Assembly (NCBI GenBank): GCA_963836405.1
Contig: CAWIJL010000018.1
Span: 124,001 to 188,000, forward strand
Direction of reading: 5' to 3'
DNA: 64,000 bases
Source: CAWIJJ01 sp963836405
GTDB taxonomy: Bacteria > Acidobacteriota > Terriglobia > Bryobacterales > Bryobacteraceae
In this document: positions 37,981 to 47,035 of the stretch, in pieces
Numbering within the stretch: the stretch's first letter is position 1
Layout of the letters: every line of letters begins with the position of its first letter
Notes under the pieces: generated by a model
Told to the model about the DNA's origin: nothing
Database searches by the model: none
The model's input: the letters and a program-made list of their open reading frames with translations, nothing else
Translations under genes and position numbers: made by a program

Positions 37981-39302
37981 TTGCGGAACTCCCGGGTGCT
38001 GCGTATCTGGAACATTTCGCCGGTTCCCGAGGAGCTCCTCTGGATCATGTCCGGCGCGGAGTTCTGAAAGAAGGGCGATGAATCGAGGATGCGGAGCAAC
38101 GCTGCGGCCTGCGGCGCCTCTCCGGAGACGCGAACGGCGTCACGCGTGAGGTCGATCGAACTGGTCCAGGCCGGCGGCTCGATCAGCCGCGTCAACTCGT
38201 TCAGCGTGTCCAGATCGGTCCGGGTGCGGCTATGAAACTGGTCCAGCAGTTCGGCGCGCGCGCGCGTCTGGACGATCTGCCGGTCGAGGGTGGAGGCGCG
38301 CTGCGCGGCCGGCTCGAGCCTGGCGATCTCGGCATTGAGTTCGCGCAGGTAGCGCCGGTCGGTGTACTGCGAAAAGGCGAAAATCGAAGCGGCCGCCAGC
38401 AGCGCGATGCCTGCCAGAATCATCGTGGGGATGAACATGGCGCGGGAACTGTAGCGGCGGTGCTCGGCGGGCAGCACGTTCGCCGCGGGCGCCAACCGGG
38501 GGCAGGCCCCGGCAAGCGCCGTGGCGTACGGCAGTGCATTGCGGGATAAGTCGTTTTCTACCGGATTCGAGGCCGGCTTTGGAAGCAGATCTTCGAGGCT
38601 CAACGGAGTCGTGCCCGCGGGCAGGCGCAGTTCGGACGCGGCCAGGCTGGCGGCGCGCTCAGCCGGCATCGCGAGCTCGGCGGAGAACAATGGTCGCGAA
38701 GGGCTCTCGCCGTACACCTCGACGGTGCCGGATTCGGTGCGGCTCAATGCCACGAAGCCTTCCGCGGCCGTGGGACCGTTCAGCCGGATGGCCGCGTGAA
38801 CCGCGGCGGCGGAGAACGTGAAGGCGGCCACCGCGATGCCCGCCTCATTGAATAGCTGGTAATAGCGATCCACCGTGGTCCGGCGCGCTACGCCCACCAG
38901 CACCGCGCCGTAACCGAGCGCCGACCAGCCCCACGCAATTTCCTCTTCCCCGTACGGGTGCAGGGTGTCGAGCTGGAAACGAATGGCGCTCTCGATATCC
39001 TTCGTCGCGACGCCCGGCAGCGAGACGTGCCTGACGATGACATCGCGCCGCGGCAATAGCACAGTCGCACTCAGGTACGACGCACCCAGCGATTTCAGAA
39101 AGCGCGTGTACTCGGCCCCCCACTCCGCCGCCGGGCGCGAAGCGAAGCTGGCAATCACCAGCCGTCCAAGCACCTGAACCCCACGCGGCCGCACTTTGGC
39201 GGCGACCACTTCGAGGTCGGTGGCGCCGATCCCGATCCCCACGCCCGAGCCGAACGCCATCAGCTTGCGGAGATCCTTGGAAATGGGCATCGGGGTCGTC
39301 AT
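37977..39302 (-). CDS. gspL: GspL-type platform protein with PilM-like and PilN-like parts
   Basis: 441 residues from ATG 39302; the open frame continues further upstream but this start sits eight bases after gspK. The N-terminal half is an actin-like cytoplasmic domain (IGIGATDLEVVAAKVRPRG; SLPGVATKDIESAIRFQLD; VGVARRTTVDRYYQLFNEAG). A membrane helix (FIPTMILAGIALLAAASIFAF) and a PilN-like periplasmic domain follow (LREL-NAEIARLEPAAQRAS; LNELTRLIEPPAWTSSI). This is the PilM-PilN fusion layout that defines GspL and would couple the GspE ATPase to the membrane complex. Confidence 0.82.
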   Translation of the reverse strand: MTTPMPISKDLRKLMAFGSGVGIGIGATDLEVVAAKVRPRGVQVLGRLVIASFASRPAAEWGAEYTRFLKSLGASYLSATVLLPRRDVIVRHVSLPGVATKDIESAIRFQLDTLHPYGEEEIAWGWSALGYGAVLVGVARRTTVDRYYQLFNEAGIAVAAFTFSAAAVHAAIRLNGPTAAEGFVALSRTESGTVEVYGESPSRPLFSAELAMPAERAASLAASELRLPAGTTPLSLEDLLPKPASNPVENDLSRNALPYATALAGACPRLAPAANVLPAEHRRYSSRAMFIPTMILAGIALLAAASIFAFSQYTDRRYLRELNAEIARLEPAAQRASTLDRQIVQTRARAELLDQFHSRTRTDLDTLNELTRLIEPPAWTSSIDLTRDAVRVSGEAPQAAALLRILDSSPFFQNSAPDMIQRSSSGTGEMFQIRSTREFRK

Positions 39303-39310
39303 TCGTGGTC

Positions 39311-40291
39311 TTAGTTTCTCCACGCCGTGTCGTACCAACGCAGGGTGTGGACGGCCGAATCGCTGCCGGGCGGCATGTATTTCACCACTGCCGCTACCGT
39401 CCGCTTCAGGTCGGACAGTTGCCCGTTCTGAAGGCGCAATTGCGCGGTGGCGCGGATGGTAATCACGGATTCTCCTTCCACCCTCAGGCGGCTGGTCGCA
39501 ATCCCCGCCGATCCCAGAAATTCTCCCAGTTGCTGCTGCGTGAACGGAGCCACACGGCGGCGCTCGAGAATCGCGCTGATCGCGTAGGGATCGAGGCCGA
39601 CCGCGGCAAGCACCGCGGGCTGCGCGGTGTTGACGTCGACGCGGTCCACCGCGCCGTAGACCGAGAGGCAGTCTGCCAGGCCCGCGCGGGGCGCCAGGCG
39701 CCGCTCGCCGGCCGCCGCCGGTACCCACGTTCCGTAGAAAAGTTCGGGAGTGACGCCTTTCACCAGCAGTAATTCCTCGATCTCCTGTAAGGACGCATGA
39801 GGAGAGCGGAAAGACGGAGTCTGTGAAAGATAATACGAGTCGAACGGACTGCCTCCGGGCGTGGGCCGGCGGTAGTCGTCTATGGCGGCCGCGATCTCCT
39901 GGGCGCGCGCCGGACCCGCGCCGAGCGCGAGCGCCACCCGGTAGAGATCCTCAGGCGCAACTTTGTTGACGTTGAGCTTGGAGGCTTCGGAAATCAACTC
40001 CACGTGTACCAGCCCGCTCGGATACGTGTAATCGATCGCCGTGGAGCCCTGCGGGATGCGCCGCTGCTGGGGATAGGTGACCGACCATAGCAGTTCCACC
40101 GTGGCCCGCTGGATGGAACCGGCCGCGAGATAGTAGGAGCGCAGACTGTCCACCGCGGTGCCGGTGCGTTCCGCCTCGCCCCGCACGGTGGCGGCGAGCG
40201 AAAACCCTATGGCGGCCAGGGCGGCGGACATCCAGAGAACGGTCAGTAGCGCCGAGCCGGAAGTGCGGCGAAGCGGCCCCTTAATCCGCAT
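39311..40291 (-). CDS. gspK: minor pseudopilin GspK
   Basis: 326 residues, the longest pseudopilin of the set. Short leader and hydrophobic N-helix (GSALLTVLWMSAALAAIGFSL) with no glutamate at +5, as usual for GspK; large globular domain with helix-hairpin-helix-like segments (SKLNVNKVAPEDLYRVALAL; VDVNTAQPAVLAAVGLDPYA). GspK caps the tip of the pseudopilus. Overlaps gspJ by 11 bases. Confidence 0.86.
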   Translation of the reverse strand: MRIKGPLRRTSGSALLTVLWMSAALAAIGFSLAATVRGEAERTGTAVDSLRSYYLAAGSIQRATVELLWSVTYPQQRRIPQGSTAIDYTYPSGLVHVELISEASKLNVNKVAPEDLYRVALALGAGPARAQEIAAAIDDYRRPTPGGSPFDSYYLSQTPSFRSPHASLQEIEELLLVKGVTPELFYGTWVPAAAGERRLAPRAGLADCLSVYGAVDRVDVNTAQPAVLAAVGLDPYAISAILERRRVAPFTQQQLGEFLGSAGIATSRLRVEGESVITIRATAQLRLQNGQLSDLKRTVAAVVKYMPPGSDSAVHTLRWYDTAWRN

Positions 40292-40994
40292 ACACCAGCT
40301 CCAGGCTGCGATAGATGCGGATGGGGGCCGTCAAGGTAGTGGGTTGCAGGCGGGCGGGGTTGGGTTCGAGCGGCGCCATTTCCACGCGGACGGCTTTCGG
40401 CCAGCCGCGGCGGTCCCACACGGGCTGCCAGGTGTCCGGCTCGTCGGGGTTGCGCGCGGAAACCAGGTAGCTGAAGCGGCAGCCGGCAAGCTGGTCCGCC
40501 AGCACGAACGAAGCGGGTCCCGCCTGCGGCGGCGCGAAAATCGGGATCGCCCCTTCCTCGATGCCTACGCAGAAGCGCCCGGCGCTCACGGGTCCCGTAT
40601 AAGGAAGCTCGTTGACCACCAGCCGCACGCCGCGCCCCTGGTCGCCCGGAATGACGAACATCTCCAGAATCTGCGGCTGTCCCCGCCACCCGCCCTGGAG
40701 CGAGAAGCCACTGACCAGACGGAGCGAATTGGGCGTGCCGCCGAAGAATGCGAACTTCACTCCCGGTCCGCCCTGGGGCGCGCATCCGGCCGTCACCGGC
40801 AACAAGCCTTCAATCTGTTGCTCCAGAATGCGCTGTGCGCCGGCCACGCGGCGGTTCTCCATCAGGCGCTCGTCGGTTTTCGTAAACGCCTGGAGGCCGA
40901 TCCGCATCGACATCAGCATGCCCACCGATAGCAGGCTAAGCAGCGTGATCGCGATCAGCACTTCGAGCAGGCTGACGCCGCGGGCGCCCTTCAT
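40281..40994 (-). CDS. gspJ: minor pseudopilin GspJ
   Basis: 237 residues from ATG 40994. A prepilin leader of six residues ends in G before VSLLEVLIAITLLSLLSV with the +5 glutamate, then a globular domain (LRLVSGFSLQGGWRGQPQIL). Part of the tip complex with GspI and GspK. Start overlaps the gspI stop by four bases. Confidence 0.86.
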   Translation of the reverse strand: MKGARGVSLLEVLIAITLLSLLSVGMLMSMRIGLQAFTKTDERLMENRRVAGAQRILEQQIEGLLPVTAGCAPQGGPGVKFAFFGGTPNSLRLVSGFSLQGGWRGQPQILEMFVIPGDQGRGVRLVVNELPYTGPVSAGRFCVGIEEGAIPIFAPPQAGPASFVLADQLAGCRFSYLVSARNPDEPDTWQPVWDRRGWPKAVRVEMAPLEPNPARLQPTTLTAPIRIYRSLELVYAD

Positions 40995-41428
40995 TGCGGC
41001 ACCGCCTGGACGGGAATGTCCTCCTGGCGCAGCGTGCCGAACCGGTAGCCCTCGAGTGTGAAACTGCGCGGCTTCGCGCCGTTGTTCCACCACACTTCGA
41101 GTTCCACTCGCTGGATGCTGGTCTGTCCGGGCGCCGGGGCGGGCGGCATTTCGGCGGTGGTGATGCGCGCGCGCCATCCCGCTTCGAGGCCCGAAGTCAC
41201 CGCCGGATCGAAACGGCCCTCCACCGGCGTGTTGAGCGGAAATCGCCGATCCAGCAGAAGGTCGTTCATGCGCAGCCGCGCCAGTTGCACCGCCCGGTCG
41301 TAGTCCAGCAGGCGCGCGGCGTTGCGCGTGGAACTCGCGAGCCCCGCCAGCAGGCCCACCACCGCCACGGCCATGATAGTGGTGGCGACGATCAGTTCGA
41401 GCAGCGTGAATCCGCGGCTGCGTCTCAC
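40991..41428 (-). CDS. gspI: minor pseudopilin GspI
   Basis: 145 residues. Prepilin motif RRSRGFTLLELIVATTIMAV with cleavage after glycine 6 and the +5 glutamate, then a small beta domain (QRVELEVWWNNGAKPRSFTL). Overlaps gspH by four bases and gspJ by four. Confidence 0.85.
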   Translation of the reverse strand: MRRSRGFTLLELIVATTIMAVAVVGLLAGLASSTRNAARLLDYDRAVQLARLRMNDLLLDRRFPLNTPVEGRFDPAVTSGLEAGWRARITTAEMPPAPAPGQTSIQRVELEVWWNNGAKPRSFTLEGYRFGTLRQEDIPVQAVPQ

Positions 41429-41925
41429 TCCGCCCCGGCCCTCTCGATGCGCGGAAATCCGGTCATCGGGTCCAGCCGCACGATGCGACGGGCTCCGCGC
41501 TGGTTGGCGACCCGGATGCCGATGCCGGGCACCGTGGCGCCGGGAAGCAGCATCAGGCGGCGCGCGCCGTCCGGTTCGGCGGGAAGTTCGGGCAGAATCG
41601 CGTCGATCGTCACGCCGTCCGGCAGTTTCAACTCGCGCTCGAATCCGGGCTCGTTCGAGTAGATGGAAAGCCGGTTCTCGCGGGGCGAGATGATCAGTTC
41701 GATGGGCTCCTGCCGCCGTTCGGCGCGGTTCACCGCCGCGTTCAGGAAGCTGGCTATGTTGTCCGTCGTGGTGGTGATGCGCACGCTGTCCAGCCCGGCG
41801 GAAATCGAGGGCGCGGAGACGGCGACGATCAGCCCGATGATCGCCACCACCACCATCATTTCCAGCAGGGTGATGCCGCGGCTATTGATTCTTCCAACTG
41901 AGGATGTCGGCATTGATCTTTTCAC
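41425..41925 (-). CDS. gspH: pseudopilin GspH
   Basis: 166 residues. Prepilin motif NSRGITLLEMMVVVAIIGLI after a 17-residue leader (13 if the second ATG is used), with a C-terminal GspH beta domain (EPIELIISPRENRLSIYSNE; RRIVRLDPMTGFPRIERA). The start overlaps the end of gspG by 44 bases, so the later ATG at 41913 remains possible. Confidence 0.83.
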   Translation of the reverse strand: MKRSMPTSSVGRINSRGITLLEMMVVVAIIGLIVAVSAPSISAGLDSVRITTTTDNIASFLNAAVNRAERRQEPIELIISPRENRLSIYSNEPGFERELKLPDGVTIDAILPELPAEPDGARRLMLLPGATVPGIGIRVANQRGARRIVRLDPMTGFPRIERAGAE

Positions 41926-42328
41926 CGCCCGGCTGCCCGTCGCCGCCGAGCGAGGTGATTTCCGGCTCGTCTCCGTGCTCGCCCGGATACCGGTAGATGT
42001 ACTCGCGTCCCCACGGGTCTTTGGGAATATCCTGCGGCATGTACGGGCCGTTCCACTGGTTCACTTCCGCCGGTTTCTGGCGCAGCGCGGCCAGACCCTG
42101 CTCAGTGGTGGGAAACATTCCGGTATCGAGCTTGTAGCTGCCGAGCGCCGTCATGAAGTTGCTAATCTGGGCGCGCGTCGCGGTGATGCGGCCTTGATCC
42201 GCCTTACTCCAGAGGGAGGGGCCGACCAGGGCCACGAACAGCCCGATGATCGTGACCACCACGAGCATTTCGATCAGGGTCACGCCGGCTTGCCCGCGTT
42301 TCCGGTTGCGTTTTGTGCGAAGGAGCAT
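41882..42328 (-). CDS. gspG: major pseudopilin GspG
   Basis: 148 residues. Basic 15-residue leader, cleavage after glycine, then VTLIEMLVVVTIIGLFVALV with the +5 glutamate. The C-terminal signature MFPTTEQGLAALRQKP, DPWGREYIYRYPGEHG and ITSLGGDGQPGGEKINADI is that of the calcium-binding major pseudopilin, which distinguishes type II secretion from a type IV pilus. It polymerises into the pseudopilus. Confidence 0.93.
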   Translation of the reverse strand: MLLRTKRNRKRGQAGVTLIEMLVVVTIIGLFVALVGPSLWSKADQGRITATRAQISNFMTALGSYKLDTGMFPTTEQGLAALRQKPAEVNQWNGPYMPQDIPKDPWGREYIYRYPGEHGDEPEITSLGGDGQPGGEKINADILSWKNQ

Positions 42329-42331
42329 TGG

Positions 42332-43543
42332 TTACACCGCCACGTCGTTGATGCTGGTAATGGCCAGCAGCATACTGAGAATCAGCGCGCCCACAACCAC
42401 GCCCATCACCAGAATGACGAGCGGTTCAAACAGCGAAGTGAACCGTTTTATGGAGGCGCGAGTATCATTTTCGTAAATCTCCGCCATGCGGGCAAACATC
42501 TGGTCCAGCCGCCCGGTCTCCTCGCCCACCATGAGCAGGTGCGAGGCCAGCGGCGGAAACACGGCCGCTTTGCGCATGGGAGCGGCGATCCCTTCGCCGC
42601 GCTTGACGCCCAGCGCCACGCCCGCCAGCGCCGCCGCGATGGTGCGGTTGTTCAGCGTGGCCGCCGCGATTCCGAGCGACTGCACCAGCGGCACCGAATT
42701 GGAAACCAGCGTCGCCATGGCGCGCGCGAATCGCGATGTCTCCGCCTTGAGCAGCGCGTCGCCGAGCAGCGGGAGCCGCAGGCGCGCGCCGTCCCACCAG
42801 ATGCGTCCGGCCGCCGTCCGCGTGTAGCTTCGCCACGCGATCAGAATCGCGGCTGCGGTGCCGGCGCCCATCCACCAGTACGTCTTCACGATGCGGCTCG
42901 CCTCCAGCATGATCTGCGTCGGCAGCGGGATCTTCATGGTGGAGTCGGTGAAGATGGACGCAAAACGGGGAACGACGAACGTAAGGAGCAGCAGGATGGA
43001 GCCGAGTCCGACCGCCGCCAGCAGCGCCGGGTACACCATCGACGAAATGATGTAATTGCGCAGGTCGTCGCGCGAGCGCTCGAATTCGGAGAGCCGTTCG
43101 AAGATGGCGCCGAGCGCGCCCGAGGCCTCGCCCGCGCGGACCATGTTCACGTAAAGGTCGGAGAAATATTCCGGGTGCGTGGCCAGGCTGTCCGCCATCG
43201 ACTTGCCGCCTTTGAGCACGCGCAGAATGTCCAGCACGATGAAGCGGAAGGCGGGCCGTTCGGTCAATTCGGCGGTGATGGTGAGGGCGCGGTCGAGCGG
43301 CACGCCGGCATTGAGTAGCGTCGAGAGTTCCTGTGTGAAAAGGAGAACATCGCGCCGGCGCCCCCTTCCGAAGGTGGGGAGCTTGAGCTCGAATGAGGAT
43401 CCCCGCGGCGCCACGCCCACGTAAATGGGAGTGAGGCCCTGCTTGCGCAGTTCCCTCGCGATGAGCTTTTCGTTGTCCGCCGTGAGGCTGCCGCTGCGGA
43501 CTTTCCCGTCCGAGGCCACCGCGCGGAAAAAGAAAGTGGTCAT
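42332..43543 (-). CDS. gspF: type II secretion inner-membrane protein GspF
   Basis: 403 residues from ATG 43543, which shares one base with the gspE stop. Two repeated cytoplasmic helical domains (LLFTQELSTLLNAGVPLDRAL and SRFARAMATLVSNSVPLVQSL) and three membrane helices (PALLAAVGLGSILLLLTFVV; YWWMGAGTAAAILIAW; PLVILVMGVVVGALILSMLL). It is the polytopic platform protein that transmits GspE motor movement. Confidence 0.93.
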   Translation of the reverse strand: MTTFFFRAVASDGKVRSGSLTADNEKLIARELRKQGLTPIYVGVAPRGSSFELKLPTFGRGRRRDVLLFTQELSTLLNAGVPLDRALTITAELTERPAFRFIVLDILRVLKGGKSMADSLATHPEYFSDLYVNMVRAGEASGALGAIFERLSEFERSRDDLRNYIISSMVYPALLAAVGLGSILLLLTFVVPRFASIFTDSTMKIPLPTQIMLEASRIVKTYWWMGAGTAAAILIAWRSYTRTAAGRIWWDGARLRLPLLGDALLKAETSRFARAMATLVSNSVPLVQSLGIAAATLNNRTIAAALAGVALGVKRGEGIAAPMRKAAVFPPLASHLLMVGEETGRLDQMFARMAEIYENDTRASIKRFTSLFEPLVILVMGVVVGALILSMLLAITSINDVAV

Positions 43544-45240
43544 CAGAATTCCTGCGTGACGCGCATCACTTCTTCCTTCGTGGTCGCTCCATCGGCAATC
43601 TTCTTCCACCCGTCCTCGCGGAGATTGCGCATGCCGTTGCGGCGCGCCGCTTCGGTGAGAACCGAGGCGTCGGAGTTGGACATGATCAGCCGCCGGATCT
43701 CGTCGTTCAACTCCATCATTTCGAAAATGCCCACTCGCGAGAGATAGCCGCGGCCGTTGCACTCCGGACAGCCCTCGCCGCGAAAGCTGGGCACCATCGT
43801 GCCATCCGGTGCGAGCACCCGTCCGGACGGGACTCGACAGTTCGCACAGATCACGCGCACCAGCCGCTGCGCCAGCACAGCCACTACCGAGGACGTGATC
43901 AGGTAATTCTCGACGCCCATGTCCGTAAGCCGGGTGATGGCGCTTGGAGCGTCATTGGTGTGCAGCGTCGAGAACACCAGGTGCCCGGTGAGCGCGGCGC
44001 GGATGGCGATGTCCGCGGTCTCACGGTCGCGGATTTCCCCCACCATGATCACGTCCGGGTCCTGCCGCACGATGTGGCGCAAACCGGCTGCAAACGTGAG
44101 CCCGATCTGCGGGTTCACGTGGATCTGGTTGATGCCGTCCATCTGGTATTCCACCGGATCCTCGATCGTGATGATCTTCTTGTCCGGCAGATTGATGCGC
44201 TTCAACGCCGAGTAAAGCGTGGTGGACTTCCCGCTGCCGGTCGGTCCGGTCACCAGAAAGATGCCGTGAGGCAAACTGGTGAAGTGCTCCATGCGGGTGA
44301 GCATGTGTTCATCGAACCCCAGCCGCCGCAGGTCGTAAAAATCGCCGGCGGAGCGGTCGAGCAGGCGCATCACCACGCTCTCCCCGTACAGCGTCGGCAG
44401 CGTGGAGACGCGCAGGTCCACCTCGCGGCCCAAAATCTTGATCTTGATGCGGCCGTCCTGCGGCAATCGCCGTTCGGCGATGTTCAGCTTGGCCATCAGC
44501 TTCAGGCGGCTGATAATCGCGGCCTTCAGTTCGCGCGGTGGAGTCTCCTGGTTGAAGAGCACGCCGTCCACGCGGAAGCGGACGCGGAATTCCTTCTCGA
44601 AAGGCTCTATGTGAATGTCGCTCGCGCGCCGCTCCAGCGCTTCGGCGATCATGGCATTCACCAGGCGGATGACCGGCGCCTCGCTGGCCATGTCCCGCAG
44701 ATGTTCCAGGTCGGCGCTGGCCTGCTCCTCCTCGCCCTCTCCCGTGAACGACTGCCGTTCGCTCTCGCCGTAATACTTTTCGAGGGCGTCCAGAATCTCC
44801 TGCTCGGGCGCCAGGGCGGGTCGGATCTCGAGTCCCGAAAAGGCGCGCAGCGCGGCCGCCGTCTCGAAATCGAGCGGGTCGGCCATGGCCACGGTCAGTG
44901 TCGAATCGGCCAGCGCCAGCGGGTACGCACGGCATTGCCGCAGAAAACGATGCGACAGGCCGTCGATCTCCGGCGCGCCCGGCGGCGGCCCTTCGATCGA
45001 TACCAGCGGAACCGAAAGCTGATCGGAAAGCGCCGCCAGCATGTCGCGCTGCGCGATCAGGCCCATGTCCACGAAGATCTTGCCGATCTTGTCGCCCCGC
45101 TCGATTTGCAGTTCAAGCGCGCGCTCCAGGTCTTCGGCCTCGATCTTGCCGCGCTCGATCAGGATCTCGCCCAGCCGCAGATACCGCGGCTCGCTGGCCG
45201 CGGACTCGGATTCGGGTGTTGGAGGATGCGTCGCCGGCAC
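43543..45240 (-). CDS. gspE: type II secretion ATPase GspE
   Basis: 565 residues from GTG 45240. N-terminal T2SSE/GspII_E domain (LGEILIERGKIEAEDLERAL), then the motor: Walker A FLVTGPTGSGKSTTLYSAL, Asp box ITIEDPVEYQMDGINQIHV, Walker B HIVRQDPDVIMVGEIRDRET, His box LVFSTLHTNDAPSAITRL, and a four-cysteine zinc element (CANC then CPECNGRGY). It powers pseudopilus assembly in the cytoplasm. The start abuts the stop of the upstream unknown gene. Confidence 0.95.
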   Translation of the reverse strand: MPATHPPTPESESAASEPRYLRLGEILIERGKIEAEDLERALELQIERGDKIGKIFVDMGLIAQRDMLAALSDQLSVPLVSIEGPPPGAPEIDGLSHRFLRQCRAYPLALADSTLTVAMADPLDFETAAALRAFSGLEIRPALAPEQEILDALEKYYGESERQSFTGEGEEEQASADLEHLRDMASEAPVIRLVNAMIAEALERRASDIHIEPFEKEFRVRFRVDGVLFNQETPPRELKAAIISRLKLMAKLNIAERRLPQDGRIKIKILGREVDLRVSTLPTLYGESVVMRLLDRSAGDFYDLRRLGFDEHMLTRMEHFTSLPHGIFLVTGPTGSGKSTTLYSALKRINLPDKKIITIEDPVEYQMDGINQIHVNPQIGLTFAAGLRHIVRQDPDVIMVGEIRDRETADIAIRAALTGHLVFSTLHTNDAPSAITRLTDMGVENYLITSSVVAVLAQRLVRVICANCRVPSGRVLAPDGTMVPSFRGEGCPECNGRGYLSRVGIFEMMELNDEIRRLIMSNSDASVLTEAARRNGMRNLREDGWKKIADGATTKEEVMRVTQEF

Positions 45241-45797
45241 TACTGCTCTTCCAGCTCGAAGTTATTGGACGCCGCCGATTTCCGGTCGGCCTTCATCACG
45301 ATCAGCCCGGGAAGCCCCAGCGTGTCTTCCCACTTGTAATAGTCCAGCCGGACCGCGACCACAAACTCCTGGTTGTCCGGAATCTGGGTCAATTGCATGG
45401 CGGCGGTGCGCAGGAATTCCTGCATCGCCTGCTTGAGTTTCGGCAGCCGCTCGGTCTTCCGCTGGTGGACCTGGACCTTCTCCTGCTGCGTGATGGTCTG
45501 CTTGAACGGGCTGATCCCGGGTGTCAGAAGCAGGCTCATCTCGGTGGTGAAAACCACCCCGTAGCCTTCGAGGTACAGCCCCCGGGTGGTGCCCAGCATG
45601 TCGATGGGATCGTTCACGCCGCCCAGCGTGGCCAGTTTGGCGTTGAAGCGGTGTTCGAGTTCGCTGAGCGACGAAAGCGGCACATGGACGCGGGCCGGCG
45701 CCGTCACCGTCGGCGAGCCGCCCAGGCTGGCCACCTGGCTGTTGATCTGCGCCCAACCCGGAGCGGACGCGATCAGGAGCAAGGCGAGCCGCCTCAT
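45240..45797 (-). CDS. secreted protein linking the sigma pair to gspE, unknown
   Basis: 185 residues from ATG 45797, with a signal peptide (MRRLALLLIASAPGWAQ). The mature part has VASLGGSPTVTAPARVHVPL, FNAKLATLGGVNDPIDMLGT, LYLEGYGVVFTTEMSLLLTP and FVVAVRLDYYKWEDTLGLPG. No known family recognised; the composition suggests a soluble periplasmic beta-rich protein. It overlaps the anti-sigma gene by four bases and shares one base with gspE, so it is translated as part of the same unit. Confidence 0.75.
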   Translation of the reverse strand: MRRLALLLIASAPGWAQINSQVASLGGSPTVTAPARVHVPLSSLSELEHRFNAKLATLGGVNDPIDMLGTTRGLYLEGYGVVFTTEMSLLLTPGISPFKQTITQQEKVQVHQRKTERLPKLKQAMQEFLRTAAMQLTQIPDNQEFVVAVRLDYYKWEDTLGLPGLIVMKADRKSAASNNFELEEQ

Positions 45798-46423
45798 TTG
45801 AATTCTCCCCGCTCGGCAGGCGGCCCCAGGCCACTGCTGGCCATCGTCAGCACCCGGTTCCGCTTCTCCGCCCTTTCGAATTCGTCGGCCGCCCATTGCA
45901 GTCGCAGACGCGTCTGCTGCACTTCGCTGGCGAGTTGGGTAATCCTTTCCGACTGCCGCGTCTCGGCTGCTTCCAGCGCCTTGGCCACGGCCGCGTCGAT
46001 GCGCGCCTGAATGTCGGTATCGCCGACCGTCTGCACGGCCGCGGGCGTTATTGCGGCCGCGGGCGTTATTGCGGGCGCGGTTGCCACCTGCATCACGGGA
46101 GCAGGACGTGTCAGCGCGAACACCGTCAGCGCAACCGACAGCATGGCAGCGGAAGCGAAGCCGAGGCGGGCGGCGGAGCCCCAGAAGCTCTCCCACGCCC
46201 GGCGCCACGGCGACGGCTCGAAAATCTTATCCGAAACGAATGCGATGCGCTGCGGGATTTCCTCTTCACGGAGCGAAAACAGCGCCGCTTCCGTCAGACG
46301 CAGCCTTTCCATTTCTTCGCGGCACGACTGGCAGGATTTGACATGGGATTCCACCTGGCGCTGCTGCGGGTCAGTCAGCTCCTTCAGGAAGTAATCCCGG
46401 AGATCGAATGGCGAGCAACTCAT
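45794..46423 (-). CDS. zinc-finger anti-sigma factor
   Basis: 209 residues from ATG 46423 (MSCSPFDLRDYFLKELTD). The ZAS domain has the H-x3-C-x2-C motif in VESHVKSCQSCREEMERL. One membrane helix follows (LGFASAAMLSVALTVFAL, about residues 95-115), then a coiled periplasmic segment. An 18-base tandem repeat near 46036-46070 encodes AITPAAAITPAA. It should hold the upstream sigma factor at the membrane until a signal arrives. The start overlaps the sigma stop by four bases. Confidence 0.88.
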   Translation of the reverse strand: MSCSPFDLRDYFLKELTDPQQRQVESHVKSCQSCREEMERLRLTEAALFSLREEEIPQRIAFVSDKIFEPSPWRRAWESFWGSAARLGFASAAMLSVALTVFALTRPAPVMQVATAPAITPAAAITPAAVQTVGDTDIQARIDAAVAKALEAAETRQSERITQLASEVQQTRLRLQWAADEFERAEKRNRVLTMASSGLGPPAERGEFK

Positions 46424-46986
46424 GACACACCTCGGCTCTTCACAGGAGCCAGTTCCGCCTTCAGCAATTCGAGCGCGGTATACAGGCGGGACTTGACGGT
46501 GGAAACGGGACACGAAAGAATCTCCGCTATCTCGTCGAATTTGAAGCCCTGGTAAATCTTGAGCACCACGGCTTCGCGCTGGTCCGGGGAAAGGCGCTCG
46601 AGAGCGCTGGCAACAGCCAGGCTGAGCTCGACGGGGAAGACCGAACTTCCCCCTACCGTAACCCCGGTTTCCACTGCCTCCGGCTCGATCTCGTCCACAT
46701 CCGTTTCGGGCCTTCGCTTGCGGAACATGGAATAGGCCTCGTTGTGCGCAATGCGGTACAGCCAGGGGGCGAATCGCCCTGGATCGTCGAGTTTCCGGAG
46801 GTTCTGGTACGCTTTCAAGAACACGTCCTGCGTCAAGTCCAGGGCGTCTTCACGGTTTCGGGCGAGGCGGAAAAGGTAATTGTAGACACGTTTCTCCCAC
46901 CGGGACACGAGGAGGTTATAGGCCTCCACGCCGCCCCGGGCAGCCTGCCGAATCAGGTCGGCATCTTCAACTGCCCGAAAGATCAA
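46420..46986 (-). CDS. ECF-type RNA polymerase sigma factor
   Basis: 188 residues from TTG 46986, preceded by AGGAG; the longer open frame upstream has no family match. Sigma region 2 is YNYLFRLARNREDALDLTQD-VFLKAYQNL and region 4 is LSPDQREAVVLKIYQGFKFDEIA with the HTH end CPVSTVKSRLYTALELL. It is paired with an anti-sigma gene and heads the type II secretion unit, so it may control secretion or a wider envelope response. A perfect dyad lies 50 bases upstream. Confidence 0.9.
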   Translation of the reverse strand: MIFRAVEDADLIRQAARGGVEAYNLLVSRWEKRVYNYLFRLARNREDALDLTQDVFLKAYQNLRKLDDPGRFAPWLYRIAHNEAYSMFRKRRPETDVDEIEPEAVETGVTVGGSSVFPVELSLAVASALERLSPDQREAVVLKIYQGFKFDEIAEILSCPVSTVKSRLYTALELLKAELAPVKSRGVS

Positions 46987-47035
46987 ATTCCCTGGCTCCT
47001 GGTGGATAGACGCAGCCCGTTCCGAAAAAGTCGGA

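Noticed and set aside
41663..43318. A 551-codon plus-strand open frame across gspF-G-H
   Set aside because: The minus-strand pseudopilin and GspF motifs are unambiguous; the plus frame is His/Arg-rich shadow.
46036..46070. An 18-base tandem repeat as a possible regulatory or CRISPR-like repeat
   Set aside because: Only two copies, inside the anti-sigma gene, encoding an in-frame Ala/Pro/Thr linker.
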